Assembly: GCA_036365145.1 (NCBI GenBank)
Contig: JAEOAD010001365.1
Location: forward strand, 186,001 to 250,000
Length of the DNA: 64,000 bases
From: Orientallactaga sibirica
Lineage: Eukaryota > Chordata > Mammalia > Rodentia > Dipodidae
Reading direction: 5' to 3'
This document shows, piece by piece, positions 11,035 to 22,700 of this stretch. The notes under the pieces were generated by a model. That model made no database searches and had not been told where the DNA came from. It saw only the letters and a list, made by a program, of their open reading frames with translations. The position numbers and the translations under genes are program-made. Numbering within the stretch: position 1 is the stretch's first letter; each line of letters starts with the position of its first letter.

Positions 11035-11078
11035 TTTTTTTTTGGTTTTTCGAGTTTTTTCGAAAAACCAAAAAAAAA
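11035..11078. repeat. Perfect 19-bp inverted repeat made of B1 3' ends
   Basis: TTTTTTTTTGGTTTTTCGA at 11035-11053 is exactly complementary to 11060-11078, with a 6-nt loop. Each arm is the terminal CGAAAAACC plus poly-A of a B1. Confidence 0.9.
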
Positions 11079-11119
11079 GAAAGAAAAGAAAAGAAAAACC
11101 AAAATAAAATAAGATTTTA

Positions 11120-11216
11120 AAACCATGAGTTCGAGACCACCCTGAGAATACACAGTGAATTCCAGGTCAGCCTGAGCTAGAGTGAGAGCCTACCTCGAAA
11201 AACAAAACAACAACAA

Positions 11217-11247
<31 letters not shown>

Positions 11248-11639
11248 GAGGTAGGGTCTCACTCTAGCCCAGGCTGACCTGGAATTCACTCTATATTCTC
11301 AGAATGGCCTGAAACTCACGGTGATCCTCCTACCTCTGCCTCCCGAGTGCTGGGATTAAAGGCGTGCACTACCACGCCTATGTAGTCTAGGCTGGCCCAG
11401 AACTCACAGCAATCCTGCTGCCTCAATCTTCCAAGTACTAGGCTTGAGCCATCATGACCAGTTCTTCCTATAGTTTTTTTTTTTTTTTTAAATTTAAATT
11501 CTTTAAGCCGGGCATGGTGGCGCACGCCTTTAATCCCAGCACTCGGGAGGCAGAGGTAGGAGGATCACCGTGAGTTTCAGGCCATTCTGAGAATATAGAG
11601 TGAATTCTAGGTCACCTGGGCTAGAGTGAGACCCTATCT

Positions 11640-11680
<41 letters not shown>

Positions 11681-12420
11681 AAAAAAGAAACGAAACAAAA
11701 AGAAAAGGAAAAAGAAAGCTGGGTATGGTGGCACACGCCTTTAATCCCAGTACTTGTTAGAAGTAGGATTGCCATGAGTTTGAGGCCGAGGCCACCCTGA
11801 GACTACATAGTGAATTCCAGGTCAGCCTGGGCTAAAGTGAGACCCTACCTCGAGAAACCAAAAAAGGGCTGGAGACATGGCTTATCAGTTAAGGTACTTG
11901 CCTGCAAAGTCAAAGGACCCAGGTTCAACTCCCCAGGACCCATGTAAGCCAGATGCACAAGATGGCACATGCGTCTGGAGTTCATTTGCAGCAGCTAGAG
12001 GTCCTGACACACCCATTCTCTGCCTCTTTCTCTCCTTCTCTCTCTCAAAATAAATAAAATAAAATAAAATATTTAAGAAAAAAAAAAAGAACCAGCCAGG
12101 CGTGGTGGTACACACCTTTAATCCCAGCACTCAGGAGGCAGAGGTAGGAGGATCACTGTGAGTTTGAGGCCACATAGTGAGACTACATAGTGAATTCCAG
12201 GTCAGCCTGAGTTAGAGTGATACCCTACCTCAAACAAAACAAAACAAAAGCAATGGGAAGCTGGGCATGGTGGCACACGCCTTTAATCCCAGCACTCTGG
12301 AGGCAGAGGTAGGAGGTAGGATCGCCGAGAGTTCGAGGCCACCCTAAGACTACATAGTTAATTCCAGGTCAGTCTGGACCAGAGTGAGACCCTTCCTTGC
12401 AAAACCAAAAGAAAAAAACA
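11120..12420. repeat. SINE array, mostly forward
   Basis: B1+ 11125-11212, B1- 11220-11386, old B1- 11387-11465, B1+ 11505-11690 (about 38 A in its tail), B1+ 11718-11862, B2-like+ 11866-12075, B1+ 12093-12245, B1+ 12259-12415. Confidence 0.87.
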
Positions 12421-12423
12421 ATG

Positions 12424-13000
12424 GGGCTAGAGAGATGGCTTAGCAACTAAGGGCTTGCCTGTTGTTACAGCCAGGTTCGCATTGCTGACAGAAATCACCC
12501 AACCAAGAGCAGCTTGTGGCGAAAAAAAAAGGGTTTATTTTTGCTTACAGACTCGAAGGGAAGCTCCATCATGGTAGGGGAAAACAATGACATGAGCAGA
12601 GGGTGGACATCACCCCCTGGCCAACATAAGGTGGACAATAGCAACAGGAGAGAGTGCCAAACACTGGCAAAGGGAAACTGGCTATAATATCCATAAGCCC
12701 ACCCCCAACAATACACTGCCTCCAGGAGGCGTTAATTCCCAAATCTCCACCAGCTGGAAACCTAGCATTCAGAATGCCTACGTTTATGGGGGACACCTGA
12801 ATCAAACCACCACACTTGTGAAGCCCAAGAACTCATGTTCAAATCTCCAGGTCACACGTAAGCTAGAGGCAGTGATGTAAACATGCATTGTTACACATGT
12901 GCACAAGGGGGCGCACTCATCTGGAGTTCATTTGCAGTGGCTTTAGGCCCTGACATGCCCATTCTCTCTCTAAATAAATAAGTAAATAAATAAATTTTTA
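12424..13000 (+). repeat. B2-like SINE split by an LTR insertion
   Basis: The head (GGGGCTAGAGAGATGG to GGGCTTGCC) is at 12424-12459. The remainder (CTTGTGAAGCCC to AAATAAATAAATTTTT) is at 12815-13000. Confidence 0.85.
12460..12814 (-). mobile_element. Solo LTR-like element
   Basis: 355 bp inserted in a SINE. Read on the minus strand it runs from TGTGGTGGTTTGATTCAGG to TGTAACAACA, with TG...CA ends and an AATAAA at 12539-12534, about 75 bp before its 3' end. That layout is typical of a solo retroviral LTR (ERVL/MaLR class suspected). No internal genes flank it. Confidence 0.65.
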
Positions 13001-13440
13001 AAAAGGCAATGGGAAAGTAAAGTAGGATTTCAGCAGTGGAGGGCTTCAGTGTGGTCAGAGCATTGCTCTGGCTATAGGAAAACAGACCATAGAAGTTTGT
13101 GCACAATGGTCTAGAGCAGGGTCAAGATTCAGTCAGGGGCAGCACTGTGAAGGAGGGAGGAGTTGGAAGATTAGGAAATGACGTGGAAAGACTATCATGA
13201 TTTTGATTTGTTGGGAGAATCAGGGTTGGTACCTAGGTTTTGGACATGAACAACCAAGAAGCCTAAGAACATTATCCATATCAAAGACCTGAGGGAAATG
13301 GTTATCAAGGAGAGGAATGATCGCAGTTAGACTGCAGCAGGAACTGACCATGTGGAAGAAGGCAAGAAAGTCCCTGCTCAAGTACTTGGTGGGTTCCTCC
13401 AGGTCTGGAGTTGCAAGGATAGTGTTCTCTCAAAAGTCTA
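13001..13440. other. Low-copy intergenic sequence
   Basis: No repeat or gene was recognised. Confidence 0.5.
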
Positions 13441-13690
13441 TGGAGAGATGGCTTAGTGGTTAAAGCACCTGCCTGCTAAGCCTAAGAACCTGGTTCCAAT
13501 CTCCAGGTCCCACGTTTAGCCAGATGCAAAGTGAGGCAAGGGCGCAATGCTGCACTTGCGCACAAGGAGGTGCACTCATCTGGATTTCATTCACAGTAGC
13601 TGAAGAGACTGCTGGTGCACCTATCTCTGTCTTCCTCTCCCTTTCTGTCTCTCTCTCCAAAAATAAATAAAGTAAAAAAAATTTTTTTTA
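13441..13690 (+). repeat. Long-form B2-like SINE
   Basis: Contains the extra internal segment GGCAAGGGCGCAATGCTGCA absent from short copies. Confidence 0.88.
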
Positions 13691-13844
13691 AAAGGCTATG
13701 AAGAAACCCATTGACTAGCAAAGGAAAGGGACAAGCCTGTTGTTCCAGGGGAAACAGGGACCAGTCCAAAGCCCTCAAGCTTGTTGCCCTGACTAGGTCG
13801 AGACAGCCTCCTCCTACCTGACTTGGTGAACAAGCCCAGGATTT

Positions 13845-14280
13845 GTGTGTGTGTATGAGAAAAGGGGTGCATATGTAGAGGCCAGGGGACAGACAGCCTT
13901 GGGTACAGGACCTTGCTTTCTCTCTAGTTGTTGTTCACTGTTGTACTCACTGCTTCCCAAGCTACCTGGCCCAAAAGCTTCTAAGAAATTCTCCTGCCTC
14001 CACCTCTCATTTCTTGGTCAGTACGCTGTAATTACGGCAATCTGCCACAGCTTCTGGTTTTATAAGGGGTCTAGGAACTTGAACTTAGGTATTCAGGTGC
14101 AAGCAACACGCCCTTTATCCCCTGAGCCAATCTCTCAGATGACCCTTTTTTTTTTTTTTTTTTTGAGACCAGATCCCATTTCAAACTAGCTAGGTAGCCA
14201 AGGATGACCTTGAAATCCCGATCCTCTTGGCTCTACCTCTAAAGTGCTGAGATCATAGGCATGCACACCATGCCCAGCTC
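13845..14280 (-). repeat. Old B4-like SINE and old B1
   Basis: 13845-14140 looks like an eroded B4-type element in reverse, starting in GTGTGTGTATG and ending CCTGAGCCAATCTCTCAG. 14143-14280 is an old reverse B1. Confidence 0.5.
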
Positions 14281-15169
14281 CTATACCCCACTGCTAATGC
14301 TTTTAAAGGGAAGTTGACTCAAGGGGCTATGTCCTGCCATGCTGGGATCAACAGATACTGAAATGTGAGAGGTAACTATGGAAGAGGCAGACACCAGAAA
14401 CAATCACCAAGATGGAATTAGAAGACAGCAACAAGTTTCTCTTGTAATACACCAAGCTCTGTTCTCAACTCTTTGTAGGCAATAATTCCAAACTTAAGAA
14501 TGACTCTACCCAGCCATAAAACCAACGCACACAGATGAACTAACATGCTCAAAAGCCACTATGCTGCGGTTTGAAAGGTCTTTAGCCAGACCGAAAGCAG
14601 CTGACAAAGCAGGGAAAGATGAGGCTACTAAAGGACAAAATGTCATTTCTCCTCTCTCTACAGTGTAGCCATAACAAGATACAGAGATCGCATCCTACAC
14701 AAGAGCATTTGCCAAGTTGGGCACCTAGTTGTCATCCCCACCCATTGAGTACCTCTTGCTGATCTGCACAAGCAGATGTCAATGGGTGGTAGCATGCTAG
14801 CTCCTTCAGACCTCAAAGCCCATTTGCAATCAGCTGTCATTTGTTCTGTTCCCAGGGTTAGCACAGTAACATTTCCTAATTACTAGTGCCTGCCCTATCC
14901 TGGCTTTCATAACAGTGTCCTCCTAGGAATGCTGGGCAAGTTGCAGGGAGGCCACCAGTCCACACAGAAAAACACTGACTGGGACATTTCATCTCCATTC
15001 TCTCCAGGAGGTAGAGACCATTGTCCTTATCCCCTCACCCTACAATGGGCCAAAGGGAATCACCTGACCCAGGTCACTGGCTGGAATAGTTGGAATGCCT
15101 TAAGTGTGACATGAGTAGACTGACAGGGAGAATAACCAACTCTGCAGGCAGTTTTAAGGACCAAGTCCC
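14281..15169. other. Low-copy intergenic sequence
   Basis: A possible MIR remnant lies at 14430-14560 (CCAAGCTCTGTTCTCAACTC). Otherwise there is no recognised repeat or gene. Confidence 0.45.
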
Positions 15170-16130
15170 AGTGTTCTGGTACCACCTCCCTAATGCTGGA
15201 ATTACAGGCATGTATGTGCCCCCCACATGCAGTTTGTGGTGCTGGGGATGGAACCTAGCTAGGGCTTCCTGAATGCTAGGCACACTACCAACTCTGCACC
15301 CCAGTATCTTCTCTGTGTAGAAATCTGTTATTTCTAATTTTTATGATAAAACCATCAGTTTTCAGCTAGGTGTGGTGCCACACACCTTTAATCCCAGGCA
15401 GGGGTAGGAGGATCACTGAGTTTGAGGCCACCCTGAGACTAGAAAGAAACCCTACCATGAACCTCTTCCACAAAAAACCCCATCAGTTTTCTATCGTAGG
15501 GCTTTCATTCAGTGCCTGCAACAAAGACACTTAGCTACATTTCCAGAACTCTAATGGTACTTAGACAATTTTTTTTTGGTTTTTCAAGGTAGGGTCTCAC
15601 TCTGGCCCAATCTGACCTGGAATTCACTATGTAGTGTCAGGGTGGCCAAACTCATGGTTATCCTACCACCTCTGCCTCCTGAGTGCTTGGATTAAAGGCG
15701 TGCGCCACCACACCTGGCTCAATAATTTTGTTTTCTTGAGCCAGGGTGATTCCCTGGTCTCTACTCCCCCTTGAGGGACTGGAGTTACAGATATGGGTGG
15801 TCACACCCACCTGTTTATGTGGAACCTGGAAATTCAAAATGGGGTGGTTTTAGGCCCTCATGCTTGCTCAACAAGTACACTTAACCCCTAAACCATCTCT
15901 CCAGTTTTGTTTTTTCATGGTAGTCTCTCTGTAGCCCAGACCGGAATTCACCATGTAGTCTCAGGGCAGTCTCAAATTCAAGATCCTCCTGCCTCTGCTT
16001 TCAAGGTGTGCATCACCTTGAGTTATTTTTGGAGACAGGGTCTAGAAGCTGAGAATAGCCTTGCATAGCAGATCCTCCTAGCTCTACCTCTTAGGTGCTA
16101 GGATTACAGCTGAGATCACCTGTCCTGTCC
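15170..16130. repeat. Mixed SINE cluster including a B1-dID-like dimer
   Basis: 15170-15303 reverse: a B1 end (AATGCTGGAATTACAGGC) plus an ID end (GGGGATGGAACCTAGC), the B1-dID layout. B1+ 15367-15475, B1- 15570-15722, old reverse SINEs 15725-15905, 15906-16015 and 16020-16130. Confidence 0.7.
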
Positions 16131-16258
16131 AATGCTGCAATGGGCCTGACCCAGACAGCCTTCACTGGCTGGAGCTCCCAGGTACCTCCAGCCTACAGAT
16201 GGTTTATTGTCTCACTTTCAGATGAGGAAATCAGTCATGGAAGCAGAGAAGGGAAGTA

Positions 16259-16412
16259 AAAGCTGGGCGTGGTGGCGCACGCCTTTAATCCCAGCACTTG
16301 GGAAACAGAGGTAGGAGGATCCCCATGAGTTCCAGGCTGCCCTGAGACTATATAGTGAATTCCAGGTCAGCCTGAACTAGAGCGAGACCCTACCTCAGAA
16401 AACCAAATTAAT
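16259..16412 (+). repeat. B1-like SINE
   Basis: Full-length, AGCTGGGCGTGGTGGCGCAC to CCTCAGAAAACC. It is the last SINE before the EIF3K 3' end; 16413-16690 is low-copy. Confidence 0.92.
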
Positions 16413-16709
16413 AATAAAGAAGGCAAGTAAAGAGTTTGTCCTCCAATCCTCAAGAGCCCCAAGTTCCAAGGTGGTCCCTCCGAATTCCTGGATTATTCAC
16501 ACCCTCCAAGCCTTATGGTGACTCAGGTTCCCCTCCCACCATACAAGTCAGGAAACGGGTATGGTGGAGCAAAGGCCAGCAACAGGGTGGGGCAAAGGAG
16601 GAAGCAGAGAAGGAAAACTTGGAGGGAAGGACTGACAGGAGCCTGCTTTGAGGTTCCCTCTGCTGGGTGAGAAACAGAGGCAGGAGACAGAGGGTTTAGT
16701 CAACCAATC

Positions 16710-16715
16710 TTTATT
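16710..16715 (-). terminator. EIF3K: EIF3K polyadenylation signal AATAAA
   Basis: AATAAA on the minus strand (TTTATT on plus), 12 nt after the EIF3K stop codon. It implies cleavage near 16690 and an unusually short 3' UTR of about 40 nt. Confidence 0.85.
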
Positions 16716-16727
16716 CAACAGCAGTAA

Positions 16728-16759
16728 CTACTGAGAGGAGGCCATGATGCTGGAAACAC
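16728..16759 (-). CDS. EIF3K: EIF3K terminal coding exon 8
   Basis: Encodes (S)VSSIMASSQ followed by TAG at 16730-16728. The acceptor is CCTTCACAG. A polyadenylation signal lies 12 nt beyond the stop, so the 3' UTR is only a few tens of bases. Confidence 0.94.
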
Positions 16760-19700
16760 CTGTGAAGGAGAGACCAGGGTCAATCTGGGAATAGGAGAGA
16801 GCCCCACCACCACCACCACCACCAAGGAGCCAAATCCCTTAGGAGGTCACAAGCCCCTTTACCCAGAGGTTACAATGATCACAAAGGCAGTTAACTCTGA
16901 GCTGGGCGTGGTGGCACACAACCTTTAATTTCAGCACTCAAAAGGCAGAAGTAGAACATAATCCTGTTGGTAATGTTGCTTACAAATGAGAAAACTGAGG
17001 CATAGAGATGTTAAGTAGCTTTCACAAAGCTACCTAGCTGTTAATGGAAAGGGCTGGGATTTGAATCTAGATCTCCTTGATCCACTGCTCCAGAGGGTTT
17101 TTTTTTTTTTTTTTTTTTGGGTGGGGGGAGGTTTGAGGTAGGGTCTCACTCTAGCCCAAGCTGGCCAGGAATTCACTCTGTAGTCCCCGGCTGGCCTCCA
17201 ACTCAGAGATCCTACCTCTGCCTCCCATGTAATGGGATTAAAGACCTGTGTCACCACACCCAGCAACAACTTCTTCTTCTTCTTTTTTTTTTTTTGGTTT
17301 TCCCGAGGCAGGGTCTCACTCTAGCTCAGGCTGACCTGGAATTCACTATGTAATCTCAGGGTGGCCTTGAACTCATGGTGATCCTACCACTGCCTCCCGA
17401 GTGCTGGGATTAAAGGCATGTGCCACCATGCCTGGTGCAAATTCTTTAACTTAGCATTTATTTGGATCTCATTCAGGCTGCCCTTATGATTCTCCTACCC
17501 CAGCCTCCTGAGTGCTGAGATTACAGATATGTGTTATCATTCCTGGCTTCCCACTTTGTGTGTATGGTATGCTTGCACAATTGAGGTCAGAGGTTGACTT
17601 TAAGTATTTTTTTGTATCACTCTCCACCTTATTTATTTGGTCCAAGACTCTTACTGAACCCAGGGCTCATCAGTTTGGCTAGTCTAGCTAGCCAACTTAC
17701 TCCTGGGTTTCTCCTGTCTCCACTTCCTGAGAGCTGGGATTTTAGGCACATGCCTCCATGTCTGGCATTTAGTGGGTTCCGGGGATCTGTACTCAGGTTC
17801 TCACACTTGGTACAGCAAGTACTTCGCCCACTGAACCATCTCCCCAGCCCCTTAACTCCTTTTTTAAAAAAATATTTTATTTATATGCAAGCAGAAAGAA
17901 TGGGCATGCCAGGGCATGTAGCCACTGCAAACAAAATCCCAGAAGCATGCACTACTTTGTGCATCTCGCTTTATGTGGGTACTGGGGAATCGAACCTGGG
18001 TCATTAGGTTTTGCAAGTAAGCACCCTAACCACTAAGCAACTCCCCCCCTACTCTTTAATTGTATCTGTTTGTTCAATGTGTGAAGGTCACAACAATAAC
18101 TGGTGCTTGCTGAGCTCTATCCCCGGCCTTTGGCATGGGTGATCTCATTTAACATCCATCGTTCTAGGAGGCATCTTCAAACTTACCTATTAAGTTACAA
18201 TGAAGGCATATCTCTTATGGGGTTGTGAAGATTAAATGGTTCAAGTAGAATCGCAAGATTGCCACCCAGCTAACCTTACTTCAAACCTACCCACGAGACC
18301 CCAAGTTCCCCAAAGGACAAAGGAGAGCCAAAGGGACAGAACCACCATCTGTAGAAGTGTGGAGACACCCTGCAGGCCCCTCTAGGAAGGGACATGGAGC
18401 CTATGAGTGCCAGGGGAGGCCACCCAGCACCCCTCACCATTTTTTTTTTATTTTTATTTTTTTGGCCACCAACTCCAAACAAGCCCATGGAATCTGGCAG
18501 GTACCAATTTCCTGGCCCTGCATAGAAATAGATCTACTTGGGTGCTTTGAACCCCAGCCCATTGAAGGGCACCAGACCCCCCACAGTCCTGGGCCACAAC
18601 TCACTGTCAAAGTCAATCTTCTCCACAATGTTCTTGGGCTTAATGCTCTCTTCCTGGCTACAGATGAAGATCTGCCCTGACTCGTCAGCACTCCAGCCAT
18701 ATTTGCTCATCCACACCTTCAACTGGTTGTCTGCAGGGGACATAGGCAATGTGTATGTGGGGGGTGGGGGGCGGTACTGGCTGACTGATCCCCAGTACCA
18801 AGGTCCCTGGGAAGCAGGGCAACTAGATTATGTACCATCTTGCCCAATTATCCTGGAACTTCTGCCTGGCCAGCAACAGCATTCAGTTTAGTCCTTTCAA
18901 GGTTCATTCCCCACTCAGCCATAGGAGGGCGCATTTTCTCACCCACAGCATCCCTCTCCAAACCTAAACAGATTAGCTGAAGATGACCTTGTACTTCAGG
19001 CTTCCCCTAGTCTGACCTTCCCTTCCCCTCTCCTTCCCTTCCCTTTTTTTTTTTCTGCCTCCCGAGTGCTGAGATTAAAGGAATGCGCCACCATGCCTGG
19101 CCATATTCTTAAAAAATCAAATGCACAGATGTTTTTGGTTTTGGAGGGTCTTCTAAGAACATCACTCAGATCATAGTCCCACTTGCTCAGAACTATCCTA
19201 TGGCTCCCTCAGAGTAAAGGACAAATTCCTCCCAAGACCCCACACATATCCTGAAAGATACCCTCTAACCCACTCCTTGCTCTCAGCCCTTACCTCACAC
19301 CCATGATCACTAAGCTTTGGTTCCAAAGCCTCCAGGTGGTCCACACATGACCATCAGGCCCCTGACCTAGGATCACCACAACTGGTAGGCTGCCCACCTC
19401 ATGACACTAAGGTGCCTATTAAACACTGTCCCCTCTATGAGCAGCCTCGCTGCCTTTATAGTGTGGAATTAACACTAGACACAAGCATCTGATTGTTTTC
19501 TTCCCTCCATGAGAACTAGTCTACCATGTGCCTAACGGTAGGAACAGTCTAACAGAATCAGCACACAGTTGGCACAGAATCTCCCAAGGGGAGTTTTCTT
19601 TTCTTCTGGGATAGCCCAGGCTATCCTGGAACTCAGGCTATCCTGGCTTCAGCCTCCTAAATACTGTGATTACAGGTACATGCCACCACATCTGGCAAGG

Positions 19701-22700
19701 GCAGCATCTTATACCACACCCTTTCCTCCTCAGGCAGGGATGGGGCCACTTGAACTGGCTGAGGTGCAATGCCTTTAACCACCCTAACCTCTCAGATTGG
19801 CACATAAGACTCTGAGGTCTCACCTGTTAGATCCCCGAGCATCTCAGCCAGCAGCCAACGGTCGATGTGCTGGTATGTAATGCCAACCACATGACAGATA
19901 ACTGTGGATGTTAGAAACAAAAATGGTAAGGTGTTACCACCCAAGACCTGCTGCTACTCCCCCGCCCTTTCTGGGAGCCCAGGTTTAAAGGGCTTACATT
20001 TTCGGACAGAATCTTCAAAGCCGGTTATACCTTCTAAGAGGTCCATGTTTTCATCAAGGGCTTGCTGTGTGAGAAATGGTGTTCAGTGCTATGTTAACAA
20101 TGGCAATGAAACTGATAATACTAACATTCCAGAGGTTGAGACAGGAGGATCATTCAAGGTCAGTTTGGGATAGGAAATGAGTTTCATGCTTCTGTAAGAC
20201 CTTGTATCCAAAAATACCAGGCATGGTGGACCATGCTTAGCACTTGACTGAGGGAGATAGGAAGATCAGGAGTTCAAGGACAGCCTTGGTTATAAGGCAA
20301 GATGGAGGGCCAGCCAGGACTACATAAGACCCTGTTTGAAAAGAGCAATCACAAACCAGGCATGGTGGAGCACGCCTTTAATCCCAGTACTTAGAAGGCT
20401 GAGGTAGAAGATCACCATTAATTAAAGGACAGCTTGAGCTATAGAGTGAGTGCCAGATCAGCCTGGGCTGGAGTGAGACCCTGCCTTTTATTTATTTTTT
20501 GTTTTGTTTTTTTTTGAGGTAGGGTCTCACACTAGCTCAGGCTGACCTGGAATTCACTATGTAGTCTCAGAGCGGCCTCGAATTCACAGTGATCCTCCTA
20601 CCTCTGCCTGGGACTAAAATGTTGGGACTAAAGGTGTGTGCCACCACACCCAAAGGAGACTCTGCCTTTAAAAAAAAGGGGGGCTGGAGAGATGGGTTAG
20701 TGGTTAAGGCGCCTGCTGCACATGCTGAAAGGCTGCTGGTATGCCCATTCTCTATCTCTCTCTCTCTCAAAAAAAAAAAAAAAAAAAAAAAAAGAGGCTG
20801 GAGAGAAGGCTCAGTGGGTAAGGTGATTGCCTGCAAAACCTACTGACCTGGATTCAACACCCCAGTACTCATGTAAAGCCAGATGCACTAAATGGTGTAT
20901 ACATCTGCAGTTTGTTTGCAGTGGCTGGAGGTCTGGGTGTATCCATTCATTTTGTCTCTCTTCTATCTCTCTGCTTGCCAATAAATAAATATTTAAAAAA
21001 CAAAACAAACAAAAAATCCCACAGTGGGTGTGTGATGGTTCATGCCTTTAATCCCAGCACTTGAGAGGCAGAGGTAGGAGGATCACCGTGAGTTCAAGGA
21101 CACTCTGAAACTACATAGTGAATTCCAGGTCAGCCTGGGCTAGAGTGAGATCCTACTTCGAAAAACAAAACAAAACAAAAATAAACACACACACACACAC
21201 ACAGATTTTATATATATATAAAGTCATGCAATTGTCTAAAATTTCTCTAACTTTGCTCTGGAACAGACAAGGCCCTCAAACCACTTCAACTCAGCAGTCA
21301 AGGTACTTGCCTGCAAAAACTAACAACCTGAGTTCAATCCCCAGTACCCACAACCAGATGCACAAAGGGGAACATGAATCTGGAGTTTGTCTGCAGTGCT
21401 GGCATGCCCATTCTCTCTGCTTGAAAATAAATAAGTAAATATTCTTTTTAAAAAACTGTTCTGGCTGGGCGTGGTGACACATGCCTTTAATTCCAGCACT
21501 CGGGAAGCAGAGGTAGGAGGATCACAGAGGTAGGAGGATCACTGTGAGTTCAAGGCCACCCTGAGACTACATAGTGAGTTCCAACCTGGGCTAAAGTAAG
21601 ACCCTACCTTGAAAATGCCTTCAATTCCAACACTTGGGAGGTTGCATTAGGAGCATCACTGTGAATTCAAGGCTAGCCTGAGACTAATTCCAGGTCAGCC
21701 TGGGCTAGAGCAAGACCCTACCTTGTAAAACAACAAAAGTAGAGAGTGGGCGTGGTGGCGCACACCTCTTTAATCCTAGCACTCAGGAGGCAGAGGTAGG
21801 ATCTACTACCTAGTGAATTCCAGGTCAGCCTGAGCTAAAGTGAGACCCTATGTTGGAAAACAAACAAAAAACAAATTTAAAAAAAAAAAAAACTGTTCTG
21901 GCAAGCACTGTAGGAATGCACATGTTCAGTACAGACCGATATGCTGGAGGCTTGTGAGAGACAACTTTAGGTGGTTTTACTAATTTTATTTTTTTGATTT
22001 TTATTTTTTGGTGTTTTCTGAGGTAGGATTTCACTTTAGCACAGACTGACTTGGAATTCACTATGTGGTCCCAGGCTGGTCTCCTACCCAGCCTCCCAAA
22101 AGTATGTGCTACCAAGTCCAGCCTTGTTTTTTTTTGAAGTAGAGTCTCGCTCTAGTCCAGGCTGACCTGGAATTCACGATGCAGTCTCCGGATAGCCTCA
22201 AATTTATGGTGATACTCCTATCTCTGCCTCCTGAGTGCTAGGATTAAAGGCGTGTGCCACCACGCCCGGCTCACTGTTTTTTTTTTGGAGATGGAATCTT
22301 GATATGTTCCCCAGGCTGGCCTGGAAATCTCAATCTTCAGCATCCTGAAAACTGGTATTACAGGTAAGTGCCACTGGCCTGGCTTAGTCTCCCATTTGGG
22401 ATTCTACAGTTGCGAAGCCCAAAAAAACAGTGTTCAGATGGACAATGTAGGCTTCTGACTGAAGGCATGCACTAGAAGCCCAGTGGAGTCACAGAAGGGA
22501 GTCAAGGTCAGTTTCAACCTTGTGGGCCCAGGGGCTGAGCAGAGTCCTGGCTCATTGTGAGAATGAACACTGAGCATAGGGACCATAGCCAAGCAGGCAC
22601 TTTTGGTACTTTTAGCACTGTGCTCCACTTGGCCAAGCCACCCACACTGAGCCTGAACTCAAGACATTACCCAGAAGGCCTGGAAGTGGCAGGTCTCTAG

